A stretch of DNA of 64,000 nucleotides from Asaia platycodi JCM 25414 (GTDB taxonomy: Bacteria; Pseudomonadota; Alphaproteobacteria; Acetobacterales; Acetobacteraceae): assembly GCF_000614545.1 (NCBI RefSeq), contig NZ_BAKW01000017.1:22884-86883 (forward strand), read 5' to 3'. The notes under the pieces are model-generated. The model was not told the origin of the DNA. It was given only the letters and a program-made list of their open reading frames with translations, and did no database searches. The first letter of the stretch is position 1, and each line of letters begins with the position of its first letter. Below are positions 48,209-57,895 of this stretch, piece by piece. A program made the position numbers and the translations under genes.

Positions 48209-48613
48209 ATGTCCGTAGAAGCTCTTCACAGTGCAGGCATTGTAAAAACGGCTCCAAAAGCACCCACTGTGCTTGTGGTGGAAGATCAAGCGCTACTACG
48301 TCTTTATGTGTCCGAAATGATATCGGATGCGGGCTACACTGTTCTTTCCGTTGAAAATGCCGATGAGGCACTCTCAGTGATCAAAAGCAATCCAGATATC
48401 CGTCTTGTTTTCTCGGATTTCGAAATGCCCAGTGTCATGAATGGGCTGGATCTCGGCTATCATTTGTTCAAGACGCGGCCCGATGTCGCCTTCGTTCTCA
48501 CTTCGGGGGCAAAAATGGATAAGGGGTTCGCGCTGCCTCCGCGGGGCCTTTTCGTGTCAAAGCCGTTTCTCGAAAGCGACGTCTGTTCGGCGCTCGCCCA
48601 ACTTGTGCACTAG
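48209..48613 (+). CDS. Single-domain response regulator
   Basis: A 134-residue protein made of one receiver domain and no output domain. It shows the acidic pocket TVLVVEDQALLRLYV, the phosphorylation site Asp in LVFSDFEMPS, the Ser/Thr switch in VLTSGAK and the Lys in LFVSKPFLESD. The motifs resemble receivers linked to HWE/hybrid histidine kinases. I take ATG 48209 as the start; the open frame extends to 48161 across the inverted repeat. No kinase gene is nearby. It probably acts as a phosphate shuttle or by protein contact. Confidence 0.85.
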   Translation: MSVEALHSAGIVKTAPKAPTVLVVEDQALLRLYVSEMISDAGYTVLSVENADEALSVIKSNPDIRLVFSDFEMPSVMNGLDLGYHLFKTRPDVAFVLTSGAKMDKGFALPPRGLFVSKPFLESDVCSALAQLVH

Positions 48614-48979
48614 GCATGAGCCATTTCGACCTTGACGCCGATCGGTACAGGAAATTTCGGATTCTCGAGCCTGGTGTTCGCGACCGAACCAGCGGTGAGC
48701 TGTCTTAGCTGAGGCTCTGGCTTCGTTGTGGGAAATGGCTAGTTGATGAGCTGCCAAAGCGCGATATCACCTATCGGAGGGTGAGGCCGTAATAACCGCC
48801 TTTTATTTCATGCAGATGGCGCCATCCAGCACTTCGTTCTTCGAGATGAGTGGATTACGGTAGTCAGGCTTGCCTTGCTGGCGTGCAGCTCTGTTTGCCA
48901 GAGCCGATGGCACAGGGATGCGATCGAGAGTGCAGCCAGGGGCACAATCATTCATCGTAAAATTATCATGAAGAAATAT
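48614..48979. other. Intergenic region with one candidate small ORF
   Basis: A 366-bp stretch between the response regulator and the tRNA pair. Besides the 50-codon minus-strand ORF at 48803-48955 I see no gene, no clear terminator and no repeat. Confidence 0.5.
48803..48955 (-). CDS. Candidate small ORF, 50 residues, just downstream of the tRNA-Arg pair
   Basis: An ATG-to-TAA minus-strand ORF of 50 codons that starts MNDCAPGCTLDRIPV and ends NEVLDGAICMK. The composition is protein-like, with three Cys. No ribosome-binding site stands before the ATG, and it starts 25 bp after the 3' end of the second tRNA. It matches no family I know. It may be a real small protein, or a remnant of an element integrated at the tRNA 3' end. 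Confidence 0.35.
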   Translation of the reverse strand: MNDCAPGCTLDRIPVPSALANRAARQQGKPDYRNPLISKNEVLDGAICMK

Positions 48980-49056
48980 GGCGCACCCGAAAGGACTCGA
49001 ACCTCTAACCCCCAGATTCGTAGTCTGGTGCTCTATCCAATTGAGCTACGGGTGCG
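48980..49056 (-). tRNA. tRNA-Arg (anticodon ACG), copy 2
   Basis: A complete cloverleaf on the minus strand: 7-bp acceptor GCACCCG/CGGGTGC, D-arm TAGCTCAATTGGATAGAGC, anticodon stem-loop CCAGA-CTACGAA-TCTGG giving ACG, T-arm GAGGTTCGAGTCCTT, and an encoded CCA (48980-48982). ACG (read as ICG) decodes CGU/CGC/CGA. It is identical to the copy at 49088-49164 and 31 bp downstream of it, probably one transcript. Confidence 0.97.
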
Positions 49057-49087
49057 TGGTGATCACTTGCATGATCACGATGTATAC

Positions 49088-49164
49088 TGGCGCACCCGAA
49101 AGGACTCGAACCTCTAACCCCCAGATTCGTAGTCTGGTGCTCTATCCAATTGAGCTACGGGTGC
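49088..49164 (-). tRNA. tRNA-Arg (anticodon ACG), copy 1
   Basis: The same 77-nt tRNA as at 48980-49056, with identical arms and encoded CCA (49088-49090). It is the upstream member of the tandem pair. Confidence 0.97.
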
Positions 49165-49228
49165 GTCGTGGGGCGGGTTCTACTGTGAGTTTCCGAACCC
49201 CGCAAGAGGGAAAAAGAATTTTTTTCAA

Positions 49229-49629
49229 TCAATGGTTTGGACGGGTCATGACGATGTGGGCTCGGCAGGTTGGTGAGCCATAAATACCGCCAATGGCATT
49301 GCCCACAGGATAGCCATTGAACACGAGGCTGTAGGGCTTGCGCTGCGCATCCTTCATGTCGAGCTGCGCATGGAAATGCTGCTTGTCGGCGCCGCGCGTG
49401 CCTTTCAGGACGAGGGCATTGTCACCCGGTGTGAAACTGACCGTCTGCGAGCCGATCTGCAGGGTCGAATTCGTATCGATGGGACAATTGCCCTGATCGG
49501 CAACGAGCGCGCCAGTCCAGAGGCCGATCGGTCCTTGCTCGGCGGCTGCGGGCCTGAGCAGGCCGAAAGCAGAAAGACCGCGCCCAGAAAAGCCGCGCCG
49601 GGCAGGTGGCGAAAACGGGAATGCGACAT
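49229..49629 (-). CDS. Small lipoprotein, unknown function (one frameshift)
   Basis: The N-terminus has a lipoprotein signal ending LGAVFLLSACSG, a clear lipobox with Cys about residue 25. Frame is lost near 49540; one added base joins GLWTGALVADQGNCPIDTNS and a C-terminal part with GIYGSPTCRAHIVMTRP. The restored length is 133 residues. Two further Cys (GNCP and PTCR) may form a disulfide. I know no family for it. It stands alone between the tRNA pair and guaA. Confidence 0.7.
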
Positions 49630-49763
49630 AACGATCTCGTCTGAATGAAGGAATCATGACATTAAGAGGGGCTCAAACGCGTCGTTTGGGATGACGTTGC
49701 CCTGCGAACATCCTATACGATGCCCACAGAATTTGCCCATGCACGACGTGTTGAAAGAGCGCT

Positions 49764-51359
49764 ATGACCGACATCGCCCCGCTGAACGCCGATAATCTGG
49801 ATCTGCAGCTTCACGAGGATCGTATCCTGATTCTCGATTTTGGCAGCCAGGTGACACAGCTCATCGCACGCCGTGTGCGCGAGAGTGGCGTCTATTGCGA
49901 GATCTGGCCTTTCACCGCGACAGAAGAAAAAATTCGCGGCTTTCATCCGAAGGGCATCATTCTCTCTGGCAGCCCCGCGAGCGTGCATGACGATAACGCG
50001 CCGCAGATTCCCGATGTCGTGTTCGACCTCAATATTCCCGTCATGGGCATCTGCTACGGTCAGCAGGCCATGTGTGCCCGACTGGGTGGCAAGGTCGAGA
50101 CGCACGAACATCGCGAATTCGGTCGCGCGCATATCGAGATTGCTGAAGATTGCGCGCTCTTTCGTGGCGCTTGGTCGCGTGGTCACCGCGAGCAGGTCTG
50201 GATGAGCCATGGCGACCGCGTGACTGCGTTGCCGCCCGGCTTCCGTGCCGTTGCCTGGTCGGAAGGTGCGCCTTTCGCGATCATCGCCGATGAGGGCCGT
50301 CGCCTCTACGGCGTGCAGTTCCACCCTGAGGTGGTGCACACGCCTCATGGCGCCGCACTGATCAAGAACTTCACCCATGAGGTTGCAGGCTGCAAGGGTA
50401 CCTGGACCATGGCCGGGTTCCGCGATCTTGAAATTGCCCGTATTCGCGAGCAGGTTGGCACGGGTCGCGTCATTTGCGGTCTGTCGGGTGGTGTTGATTC
50501 TTCAGTTGCCGCCAAGCTGATCCATGATGCGATCGGCGATCAGCTTACCTGCATCTTCGTCGATCCGGGCATTCTGCGTTCGGGTGAAGCGGATGAGGTG
50601 GTCAAGACCTTCCGTGGCCGGTTCAATATCAGCCTCATCCATCGTGATGCGTCTGACCTGTTCCTGAATGCGCTGGCTGGCGTGACCGACCCCGAGGTGA
50701 AGCGCAAGACGATCGGCCGCCTGTTTATCGAGGTGTTCGAGGAGGAAGCGACCAAGCTTGGTGGTGCACAGTTCCTAGCACAGGGCACGCTCTATCCTGA
50801 CGTCATCGAATCCATCAGCTTCACTGGTGGGCCCTCGGTCACGATCAAGTCTCATCACAATGTGGGCGGCCTGCCCGACCGCATGGACATGAAGCTGGTC
50901 GAGCCTCTGCGTGAGCTGTTCAAGGACGAAGTACGTGCGCTGGGTCGCGAGCTGGGTATTCCCGAGGCGATTGTCGGGCGTCATCCTTTCCCGGGGCCGG
51001 GGCTGGCTATCCGTATTCCGGGTGCAATCGACCGCGAGAAGCTCGATCTGCTGCGCAAGGTCGATGCGATCTATCTCGAAGAAATCCGCAATGCCGGACT
51101 CTATGATGCCATCTGGCAGGCCTTCGCGGTGCTGTTGCCCGTGCGTACCGTCGGCGTGATGGGCGATGGCCGCACCTATGATCAGGCTTGCGCCCTGCGT
51201 GCCGTCACCAGCACCGACGGTATGACGGCTGAAGTGTATCCCTTCGATTTCGGCTTCCTGAACCGTGTGGCCGGTCGCATCGTCAACGAAGTGCGCGGCA
51301 TCAACCGCGTAACCTACGACATCACCTCCAAGCCCCCCGGCACCATCGAGTGGGAATAA
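49764..51359 (+). CDS. guaA: GMP synthase (glutamine-hydrolysing)
   Basis: An intact 531-residue GuaA, which makes GMP from XMP, ATP and glutamine. The class I amidotransferase domain has the Cys in [15 protein letters not shown] and the His/Glu in [13 protein letters not shown]. The ATP-pyrophosphatase P-loop is [15 protein letters not shown]. The dimerisation domain includes [15 protein letters not shown] and ends [13 protein letters not shown], the canonical terminus. This is the second purine-synthesis locus in the window. A short Spx-like gene follows after about 80 bp. Confidence 0.98.
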   Translation: MTDIAPLNADNLDLQLHEDRILILDFGSQVTQLIARRVRESGVYCEIWPFTATEEKIRGFHPKGIILSGSPASVHDDNAPQIPDVVFDLNIPVMGICYGQQAMCARLGGKVETHEHREFGRAHIEIAEDCALFRGAWSRGHREQVWMSHGDRVTALPPGFRAVAWSEGAPFAIIADEGRRLYGVQFHPEVVHTPHGAALIKNFTHEVAGCKGTWTMAGFRDLEIARIREQVGTGRVICGLSGGVDSSVAAKLIHDAIGDQLTCIFVDPGILRSGEADEVVKTFRGRFNISLIHRDASDLFLNALAGVTDPEVKRKTIGRLFIEVFEEEATKLGGAQFLAQGTLYPDVIESISFTGGPSVTIKSHHNVGGLPDRMDMKLVEPLRELFKDEVRALGRELGIPEAIVGRHPFPGPGLAIRIPGAIDREKLDLLRKVDAIYLEEIRNAGLYDAIWQAFAVLLPVRTVGVMGDGRTYDQACALRAVTSTDGMTAEVYPFDFGFLNRVAGRIVNEVRGINRVTYDITSKPPGTIEWE

Positions 51360-51438
51360 GGATTTTCGGTGCCGCATCCCGGGAAACCAGAATGTGGCAT
51401 TCGTCTACCTAGACATCGTAACGCGACACATCAGGCTC

Positions 51439-51792
51439 ATGACAAACGACATCGTTCTTTGCGGAATCACTACCTGCGAGACTGTTCGCAAGGCGCGTAA
51501 GTGGCTTGAGGGGCAGGGGATTGCGTTCGTTTATCACGATTTGCGCAAGGATGGTCTGAGCGAGCCGGATCTGACAGCCTGGGTCAAGGCCGTGGGTTGG
51601 GAGGCCCTGCTCAACCGTTCAGGCACGACTTTTCGCAAATTGCCCGATGCTGACAAACAGGTGACCACCGAGGCACAGGCCGTGTCACTGATGCTGATGC
51701 ATCCGACTGTGATCAAGCGACCTGTTCTGGTGAGGGGCGATACAGTGACGCTCGGCTTCAAGCCAGAGCTTTACGAAAAGATTTTCTCCTGA
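51439..51792 (+). CDS. Spx/ArsC-like (YffB-type) thioredoxin-fold protein
   Basis: A 117-residue ArsC/Spx-superfamily protein. It begins VLCGITTCETVRKARKWLEG, with Cys separated by four residues, then FVYHDLRKDGLSEPDL, LLNRSGTTFRKLPDADK and the end VLVRGDTVTLGFKPELYEKIF. The closest group by pattern is YffB, of unknown reaction, probably glutathione- or thiol-dependent. The ATG 51439 start shortens the open frame, which reaches 51394. A hairpin follows at 51801-51817. Confidence 0.85.
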   Translation: MTNDIVLCGITTCETVRKARKWLEGQGIAFVYHDLRKDGLSEPDLTAWVKAVGWEALLNRSGTTFRKLPDADKQVTTEAQAVSLMLMHPTVIKRPVLVRGDTVTLGFKPELYEKIFS

Positions 51793-51800
51793 GGGCAGCT

Positions 51801-51817
51801 CCGCAAGGACCTTGCGG
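51801..51817. terminator. Hairpin between convergent genes
   Basis: A near-palindrome, CCGCAAG-GAC-CTTGCGG, with a 7-bp stem and 3-base loop. It lies between the Spx-like stop and the convergent HNH gene stop. There is no T-run, so termination is only suggested. Confidence 0.45.
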
Positions 51818-51826
51818 CGGGAGGGC

Positions 51827-52399
51827 TCAGCCTTCCAGCTCGCTATCCCAGTAGAGATAGTCGCGCCAGCTCTCATGTAGATAATTGGGTGGGAAGCTAC
51901 GGCCATTTTCCTGCAGCCGTCTCGTCGAGGGCTGGACCGGCCTGATGCGGGGATGCATCCCGATTTCCGCAGGCAGTTTCGACCCCTTGATCAGATTACA
52001 GGGACTGCAAGCCGTAACAACATTTTCCCAGGTCGTACGCCCACCCTTTGCACGGGGAATGACGTGATCGAAGGTCAGTTCGTGCGTGGGTAATCGGTCA
52101 TGGCAATACTGGCAGGAAAAATTATCGCGCAGAAAGACGTTGAACCGCGTGAAGGCGGGGCGTCTGGCTGTCGGAATATATTCCTTGAGAGCAATGACGC
52201 TCGGCACGCGCATCACGCAGCTTGGCGAGTGAACTTCGACGTCATCATATTCGCTCAATACCGAGACACGGTCCAGAAAGACCGCTTTGACGCTCTCTTG
52301 CCAGGACCATAGCGATAACGGAAAGTAAGAAAGCGGGCGAAAATCCGCATTCAATACAAGAGCGGGGAAATGCTGGGCGGTGGCAAGCATCGATCGCAT
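51827..52399 (-). CDS. HNH endonuclease
   Basis: An intact 190-residue protein of the stand-alone HNH type common in Alphaproteobacteria. It starts ALVLNADFRPLSYFPLSLWSW and ends with the nuclease core CQYCHDRLPTHELTFDHVIPRAKGG followed by NVVTACSPCNLIKG. The two CxxC pairs bind zinc, and the DHV histidine and later Asn are the HNH residues. Nicking or double-strand cleavage is expected, but no biological role is known. It is divergent from gluQ. Confidence 0.88.
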   Translation of the reverse strand: MRSMLATAQHFPALVLNADFRPLSYFPLSLWSWQESVKAVFLDRVSVLSEYDDVEVHSPSCVMRVPSVIALKEYIPTARRPAFTRFNVFLRDNFSCQYCHDRLPTHELTFDHVIPRAKGGRTTWENVVTACSPCNLIKGSKLPAEIGMHPRIRPVQPSTRRLQENGRSFPPNYLHESWRDYLYWDSELEG

Positions 52400-52528
52400 C
52401 CTCTTTTACAGGGCAGCACGATCGGATTATCTCAAGCGCGACGGTAAGCCAGCGCTTATAGATATGCGCCGTCTGTCTGATTGACGTGACTATTTCAGCT
52501 TTCCGTGAGCAGGGCAAGCGAAGGTTTG

Positions 52529-53382
52529 ATGACAGGATTTCACACACGTTTTGCGCCGAGCCCGACCGGATTTCTGCATCTCGGTCATGTTGCTTCGGTC
52601 TGTCACGCACGAGACCTTGCGGGCGTGCAGGGCAAGTTCTTGATTCGTATCGAGGATATCGATCCTCAACGGTGTCTGCCGCGTTTCGAACAGGCGCTTC
52701 TGGACGATCTGGGGTGGCTCGGTTTTGTCAGTGACGAGGCGATTATGAAACAATCCGAGCATATACCGTTTTACCGTGCGGCGCTCGATCGCCTGCGTCA
52801 GGAAAGACTTGTCTATGCCTGCTCCTGCTCGCGCGCTCAGGTTCAGGCCAACGCGCAGGGGTATGCCCCGGATGGCAGCCCCGTTTATGGCGGCGCATGT
52901 CGTGGAGCGAGGCTGGATCCCCAGCAGCCGCATGTCTGGCGCCTGGATATGGACAAGGCTCTCAGGCGGCTGGGCATGAGTCCCTCATGGCGGGAGGCGA
53001 GCGGATTACGCATCTCGGGGCGTGCCGAGCAATTCGGCGATGTCGTTCTCGGACGCCGCGACAATGGTGTCTCCTACCATCTTTGCGTCACTTGCGACGA
53101 TGCGCGTCAGGGCATCACACTGGTGACGCGCGGGGCCGATCTTTTCGAAGCGACGTCAGTGCATCGCGTGTTGCAGGAACTGCTTGGCTTTCCGGAACCG
53201 CTTTACGCCCATCACGGCTGATCTGCGACGAGACCGGACGCAAGCTCTCAAAGCGCGATGGCGCCGAGAGCCTGCGGGCGCTGCGGGAAAAAGGCCTTAC
53301 TGCGCCTGAACTGATTGCTCTGGCGCGGCAGGCCCTGGGAGCGGCAGAAATTATTCCGGCGGGTAGGAATGCGGATAGGTAA
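52529..53382 (+). CDS. gluQ: Glutamyl-Q tRNA(Asp) synthetase (one frameshift)
   Basis: A truncated glutamyl-tRNA synthetase paralogue that attaches Glu to queuosine in tRNA-Asp. The HIGH-type motif is FAPSPTGFLHLGHVAS; the zinc region is VYACSCSRAQ...CRG; the KMSKS-type motif is RKLSKRDGAESLRAL. Frame is lost near 53218; one added base gives LICDETGRKLSKRD and the length becomes 284 residues. It lacks the anticodon-binding domain, as expected for GluQ. It ends tail-to-tail over the lptM end by 32 bp. Confidence 0.9.
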
Positions 53383-53488
53383 TGGCGCTTGCTGGGCCGG
53401 GGGCATGAGGCGCCCCCTTCTTGCCGCAAGCCGTCAGCATGACCGCGCCAAGCAGGGTGAAGCAAAGCAATCGAGCTGAAATCTTCAT
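53351..53488 (-). CDS. lptM: LptM-like small lipoprotein
   Basis: A 45-residue protein (46 codons) too short for routine ORF calling. It has an N-terminal signal with lipobox [14 protein letters not shown] (Cys about residue 21) and a proline-rich tail ending TYPHSYPPE. Size and the CGKKG start of the mature protein match the LptM (YifL) lipoproteins, which help assemble the LptD/E lipopolysaccharide translocon. Its ATG overlaps the argH stop (ATGA). In many Proteobacteria it lies between argH and lysA; here lysA is elsewhere. Confidence 0.8.
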   Translation of the reverse strand: MKISARLLCFTLLGAVMLTACGKKGAPHAPGPASAITYPHSYPPE

Positions 53489-54909
53489 GCAGCATTCTCC
53501 TCAAGACGTGCCAACCAGGCCTGTGCTGCACGGGTGACGCTTTCAGGGGCCGTGCCGCCCTCGCTGGTGCGGGAGGCGAGGGAAGATTCGACGGTCAGCA
53601 CCTCGAAAATGCTCGCATCGATCTGGGCCTCGACGCTCTGCATTTCCTCAAGCGTGAGATCGGCCAGATCGCAGCCCTTGGCTTCGGCCATGCCGACCAG
53701 ACGCCCGGTAACGTGATGCGCCGTGCGGAAAGGCAGGCGCGGCACGCGTACCAGCCAGTCGGCAAGATCGGTGGCCGTAGCGAAACCGGCCCCCGCGAGG
53801 GCGCGCATCTTGTCGGTATTGGCCGTCATGTCACGGATCATGCCATCCATCGCCGCCAGAGACAGGGTTGCGGCTTCGGTTGCATCGAATACCGGCTCCT
53901 TGTCTTCCTGCGTGTCTTTGGCATAGGCGAGGGGCAGGCCTTTCATGACCATCAGCAGGCCCATGAAATCACCGGTGATACGCCCGACCTTGGCGCGCAC
54001 AAGCTCCGCTGCATCGGGATTTTTCTTCTGCGGCATGATGGACGAGCCGGTCGTGAAGCCGTCGGACAGGCGCACGAAGCTGAACGGCGCCGAGCACCAG
54101 AGCACCAGCTCTTCCGACAGGCGCGACAGGTGCATGCCGAGCAGCGAGAGTGCGGAGAGATATTCGAGCGCAAAGTCACGATCCGAGACCGAATCCAGGG
54201 AGTTCGCCGTGGGGCGGTCGAAGCCCAGTAGCGACGCCGTGAAGCGACGATCGATCGGGAAAGAGGTGCCAGCCAGTGCGGCAGAGCCCAGAGGGCATTC
54301 ATTGAGTCGTGCCCGCGCATCGCGCAGGCGGTCTCGGTCGCGCGATAGCATTTCGACATAGGCAAGCAGGTGATGGCCGAACGTGACTGGCTGCGCCACC
54401 TGAAGATGGGTGAAGCCCGGCATGGCATCGGCTGCGTGCTGCAACGCACGCGTGGCCAGAGAGCGCATGAGCGCCGAGATCTGGCCGCTGATGCCATCAA
54501 TCGCGTCGCGCACCCAGAGGCGGAAATCTGTCGCCACCTGGTCGTTGCGCGAGCGTGCTGTATGCAGGCGCTTGCCAGCCTCACCGATGTGCTCAGAGAG
54601 ACGTGCCTCGATATTCATGTGAATATCTTCGAGATCCTGCGAGAAATCGAAATTGCCCGCTTCGATGTCGCGCGCAATCCCGTGCAGCCCGTCGCGGATT
54701 TCCTGTTCCTCGGCAGCGGTCAGCAAGCCGACGCGTGCCAGCATGGCGGCGTGAGCCAGCGAGCCGCGTATGTCCTGACGCCATAAATTCCGGTCGAAAT
54801 CGATCGAGGCATTGATATCGGCCATGATGGCGGCGGGGCCAGCGGCGAAGCGGCCGCCCCATTGCGGGTTGGCCAGTCTGGTTTCGGTCTCGGTCACGGG
54901 GTTGTCCAT
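53485..54909 (-). CDS. argH: Argininosuccinate lyase
   Basis: An intact 474-residue enzyme of the fumarase/aspartase superfamily that splits argininosuccinate into arginine and fumarate. It shows [44 protein letters not shown] (given here as landmarks DIHMNIE and HTARSRNDQ), [19 protein letters not shown] and the signature loop [12 protein letters not shown]. It is divergent from the N-formylglutamate amidohydrolase and followed by lptM with a 4-bp overlap. Confidence 0.97.
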   Translation of the reverse strand: MDNPVTETETRLANPQWGGRFAAGPAAIMADINASIDFDRNLWRQDIRGSLAHAAMLARVGLLTAAEEQEIRDGLHGIARDIEAGNFDFSQDLEDIHMNIEARLSEHIGEAGKRLHTARSRNDQVATDFRLWVRDAIDGISGQISALMRSLATRALQHAADAMPGFTHLQVAQPVTFGHHLLAYVEMLSRDRDRLRDARARLNECPLGSAALAGTSFPIDRRFTASLLGFDRPTANSLDSVSDRDFALEYLSALSLLGMHLSRLSEELVLWCSAPFSFVRLSDGFTTGSSIMPQKKNPDAAELVRAKVGRITGDFMGLLMVMKGLPLAYAKDTQEDKEPVFDATEAATLSLAAMDGMIRDMTANTDKMRALAGAGFATATDLADWLVRVPRLPFRTAHHVTGRLVGMAEAKGCDLADLTLEEMQSVEAQIDASIFEVLTVESSLASRTSEGGTAPESVTRAAQAWLARLEENAA

Positions 54910-54970
54910 GGCGTAGGGATTATGGTCAAGAAGACGCTAACCTAGTCAGTCAGCATGGTGCGCGCAATTC

Positions 54971-55743
54971 ATGAGCGGTTTTCTGCCTCTTCTCGGCCCC
55001 GAAGATCCGGCGCCCTTCCGAATCACGAAAGCGACAGCGGAAGGTCCGTTCGTGCTGGTCAGCGATCATGCAGGCCGCGCCGTGCCTCAATGTCTGGGTC
55101 GTCTGGGCGTCGCAGAGCCGGAGTGGGAGCGTCACATCGCCTGGGACATCGGCATTCATGGGGTCGGCGTCGTGCTGTCCGGCCTGCTCGGTGCCGATCT
55201 GATCGAGCAGGTCTATTCGCGTCTTGTGATCGACAGCAATCGCGCCCCCGGTCATCCGACCTCCATCCCGACGATCTCCGACCGGACCGAGATTGCAGGT
55301 AACAAGGCGCTGTCAGTCGCCTGTCGGGCACGGCGCGAGCGCGAGATACTGCATCCCTATCACGATCGGATCGCCGAGACCCTGCGCGCCAGAACGGGGC
55401 CGACGGCGCTCATTGCCCTGCACAGCTTCACGCCTGCCATGAATGGCGTCGCGCGTCCGTGGGATGTCGGGATCCTGCACCACCGCGATACGCGCTCAGC
55501 GCGCATCATGCTCGATTTGTTGCGGCAGGAGGGCGATCTCTGTGTGGGCGATAATGAACCCTATGTGCTGACGGCAACATCGGATTATACCGTGCCTTAC
55601 CATGCAGAGCGGGCCAATCTGCCCTATCTGGAGATCGAGATCCGTCAGGATCTGATAGCTGACGAGGCGGGACAGAAATCTTGGGCACAGAGACTGGCGC
55701 GGCTGTTGCCGCTTTACTGGAACGCCATCTCGAAGGAGGCTGA
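54971..55743 (+). CDS. N-formylglutamate amidohydrolase
   Basis: A member of the N-formylglutamate amidohydrolase (HutG2-type) family, which frees glutamate and formate or acts on related formyl amino acids. It shows FVLVSDHAGRAVPQCLG, HIAWDIGIHGVG, YSRLVIDSNRAPGHP, HPYHDRIAETL and LIALHSFTPAMNG, carrying the family His/Asp/Glu residues. As read, the frame runs past its end to 55855. One missing A at 55740 would give a TGA stop at 55743 overlapping the aroE ATG, and a 257-residue protein. The link to histidine degradation is not supported by neighbours. Confidence 0.85.
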
Positions 55744-56610
55744 GCCTCGACGAGGCCCGTGCGGCACTCGCTGCGCTGTTCCCCGAAGGTGTGCCGCAAC
55801 TTGCTGCCGTGACGGGCTGGCCGCTGACCTATACGCGCTCGCCCATTCTTCATAATTACTGGTGCGCGCGCTATGGCATCAATGGGCTCTATTTGCGCCT
55901 GCCGCTCGCGCCTGAGCATTTTGAGCGTGGCATCCGTGCCTTGCAGGCGCTCGGCTTTGCCGGGCTTAATGTCACGATCCCGCATAAGGAAGCCGCCTTT
56001 GCTCTCGTCGACCGCATGGTGCGTCGGCGCAGCGCGCAGGCTCGGTGAACACGCTGATTTTCGAGCCCGATGGGCAGATACGGGGCGAATGCACCGACGG
56101 GTTCGGCTATCTGGATTCCCTGCGCGAGGCCGGGGTAACCCTGCCTTGCAAAACGCTGGTTCTGGGGGCGGGGGGGGCGTCGCGTGCGGTCTGTGCCGCA
56201 TTGCTCGATGCCGGGTGCACGCTCACTCTGGCCAATCGCACCTATAGCCGTGCAGAAAATATCGTGGCGGCGCTCGGCGATGGAGATGTGATCGACTGGT
56301 CACGCTGGACAGACTGCCTCGCCGAATTCGACCTGCTGGTGAATACGACTTCGCTCGGCATGACTGGGCAGGAGGGGCACGACTGGGCAAGTTGCCTGAC
56401 AAAGGCCGATGAAGCGCTCGTGGTATCGGATATCGTCTATATGCCGCTCGAAACGCCGCTTCTGGCCGCAGCACGAGCCCGCGGCCTGAAAGGTGTCGAT
56501 GGGCTCGGCATGCTGATCCATCAGGCACGGCCGGGCTTCGAGGCTGGTTCGGTGTCTATCCCGAGGCTGATCCCGTTTTGCGCGCCCGTCTTGTCGAGAC
56601 GCTTGAGTGA
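55741..56610 (+). CDS. aroE: Shikimate dehydrogenase (start and two frame breaks affected by missing bases)
   Basis: NADPH enzyme of aromatic amino acid synthesis, dehydroshikimate to shikimate. It shows AAVTGWPLTYTRSPILHNYW, FAGLNVTIPHKEAAF with the catalytic Lys, VLGAGGASRAVCAAL, LANRTYSRAE and LLVNTTSLGMTG. As read there is no ATG: AAGGAGG is followed by C-TGAGC, and one A restores ATG and the overlap with the upstream stop. Bases missing near 56018 and 56542 restore GSVNTLIFE and FGVYPEADPVLRARL, ending at 56610 with 290 residues. coaE starts 18 bp on. Confidence 0.9.
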
Positions 56611-56628
56611 CGGGGTTGCTGCGCTGAC

Positions 56629-57221
56629 ATGATCGTTCTGGGTCTCACGGGAGGAATGGGCGCTGGCAAGACGACCGTGGCGCGCTTCATGCGCCGGGTG
56701 GGCTGGCCGGTTTTCGACGCTGATCTGGCCGTGCATGGCTTGCAGGCGAAAGGCGGAAAGGCCGTTTCCGCCATTGCGCGACGCTGGCCGCAGGCTGTGC
56801 GTGACCATGCGGTTGATCGCGTGGCGCTGCGTCGGGCCGTCATAGGGCATCCGCAGGAAATCGCCGCGCTTGAAGCGATCATTCACCCTCTGGTGCGCAA
56901 AGAACGACGGGCCTTTTTGCGGCGCATGACGCGGCGTGGGGTCAGGATCTGCGTGCTCGATATTCCGCTTCTGTTCGAGACCGGGGCCGATCGCGACTGC
57001 GGCGCCGTAGTCGTGGTAACCGCGCCTCTCGCCGTGCGTCTGCGTCGCGTCATGAAGCGTCGATCGTTGAGCGAGGAGCAAGCGCGTCATCTTCTCGCAC
57101 GGCAGATGAGCGACCGTGATCGCAACAGACGTGCCGATCATCTGTTGCGCAATGGCTCTCACGCGGCCATACCGCGCGACAATTGAAACGCCTGATAACG
57201 AGTCTGGAGAGCGCCCGATGA
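56629..57221 (+). CDS. coaE: Dephospho-CoA kinase (one frameshift)
   Basis: Last step of CoA synthesis, phosphorylating the 3'-OH of dephospho-CoA. It shows the P-loop GLTGGMGAGKTTVA, then FDADLAVHGL, AIIHPLVRKERR, LDIPLLFETGAD and the lid RQMSDRDRNRRADHLL. Frame breaks near 57167; one added base gives HTARQLKRLITSLES and a stop that overlaps the dnaQ start (ATGA), total 197 residues. The aroE-coaE-dnaQ order is common in Alphaproteobacteria. Confidence 0.93.
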
Positions 57222-57895
57222 AACGGTCGATCCTTTTCGATACGGAAACCACAGGGCTCGACCCGGCGACGGGCGATCGCGTGATCGAAATCGCCGCCCT
57301 TGAGCTGATTGACGATCTGCCGACGGGCGAGACTTTTCACGTGCTTATCAACCCCGAGCGCGACGTGCCGCCAGAAGCGAGCCGCGTGCATGGTTTCACC
57401 CTCGACGACCTGCGCGACAAGCCGAAATTTGCCGAGATTGCTGACGGATTCCTTGCCTTTATCGGCGATGATGAAATGATCGCGCATAATGCGCCCTTCG
57501 ATTTCGGCTTTATCAACGCCGAGCTGGAAGCCTGCGGCAAGCCGCCGCTCGAGCGCAAACGTATGGTCGATACGCTTGAAATGGCCAAGAAGCGCTATCC
57601 CGGTCTGCCCAATTCACTCGATGCGTTGTGCCGCCGTCACGATATCGATCTTTCGGCGCGTACGACGCATAATGCGCTGCTCGATTGCAAGCTGCTCTCC
57701 GAGGTCTATCTCGAACTGATGGGGGGACGTCAGCGCGGGCTTGGTCTCGCCGTTTCGGGGAGTGGGGGTGGGGTCGCAACCTATCGTGCCAATCCCGACC
57801 GTAAGCCGCGCCCCATGACCCCACCGGATGAAGAGACATTGGCCGCCCATGAGAAATTTGTGGCCAGCCTCAAGGAGCCAATCTGGCTGCAATGA
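57218..57895 (+). CDS. dnaQ: DNA polymerase III epsilon subunit (proofreading exonuclease)
   Basis: An intact 225-residue DEDDh exonuclease. It shows ExoI ILFDTETTGLDPATGDR, ExoII HNAPFDFGFIN and ExoIII with the His: RTTHNALLDCKLLSEVYLEL. The C-terminal tail (residues about 175-225) should bind the polymerase alpha subunit. It removes mismatched bases during replication. The start at 57218 overlaps coaE, and the stop overlaps the GT9 start by ATGA, so the chain coaE-dnaQ-GT9 is translationally coupled. Confidence 0.95.
   Translation: MKRSILFDTETTGLDPATGDRVIEIAALELIDDLPTGETFHVLINPERDVPPEASRVHGFTLDDLRDKPKFAEIADGFLAFIGDDEMIAHNAPFDFGFINAELEACGKPPLERKRMVDTLEMAKKRYPGLPNSLDALCRRHDIDLSARTTHNALLDCKLLSEVYLELMGGRQRGLGLAVSGSGGGVATYRANPDRKPRPMTPPDEETLAAHEKFVASLKEPIWLQ

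Noticed and set aside
48980..49164. Two near-identical 77-bp blocks with a 31-bp spacer, resembling a short CRISPR or duplicated repeat
   Set aside because: Each block folds as a complete tRNA-Arg with CCA, so these are tandem tRNA genes.
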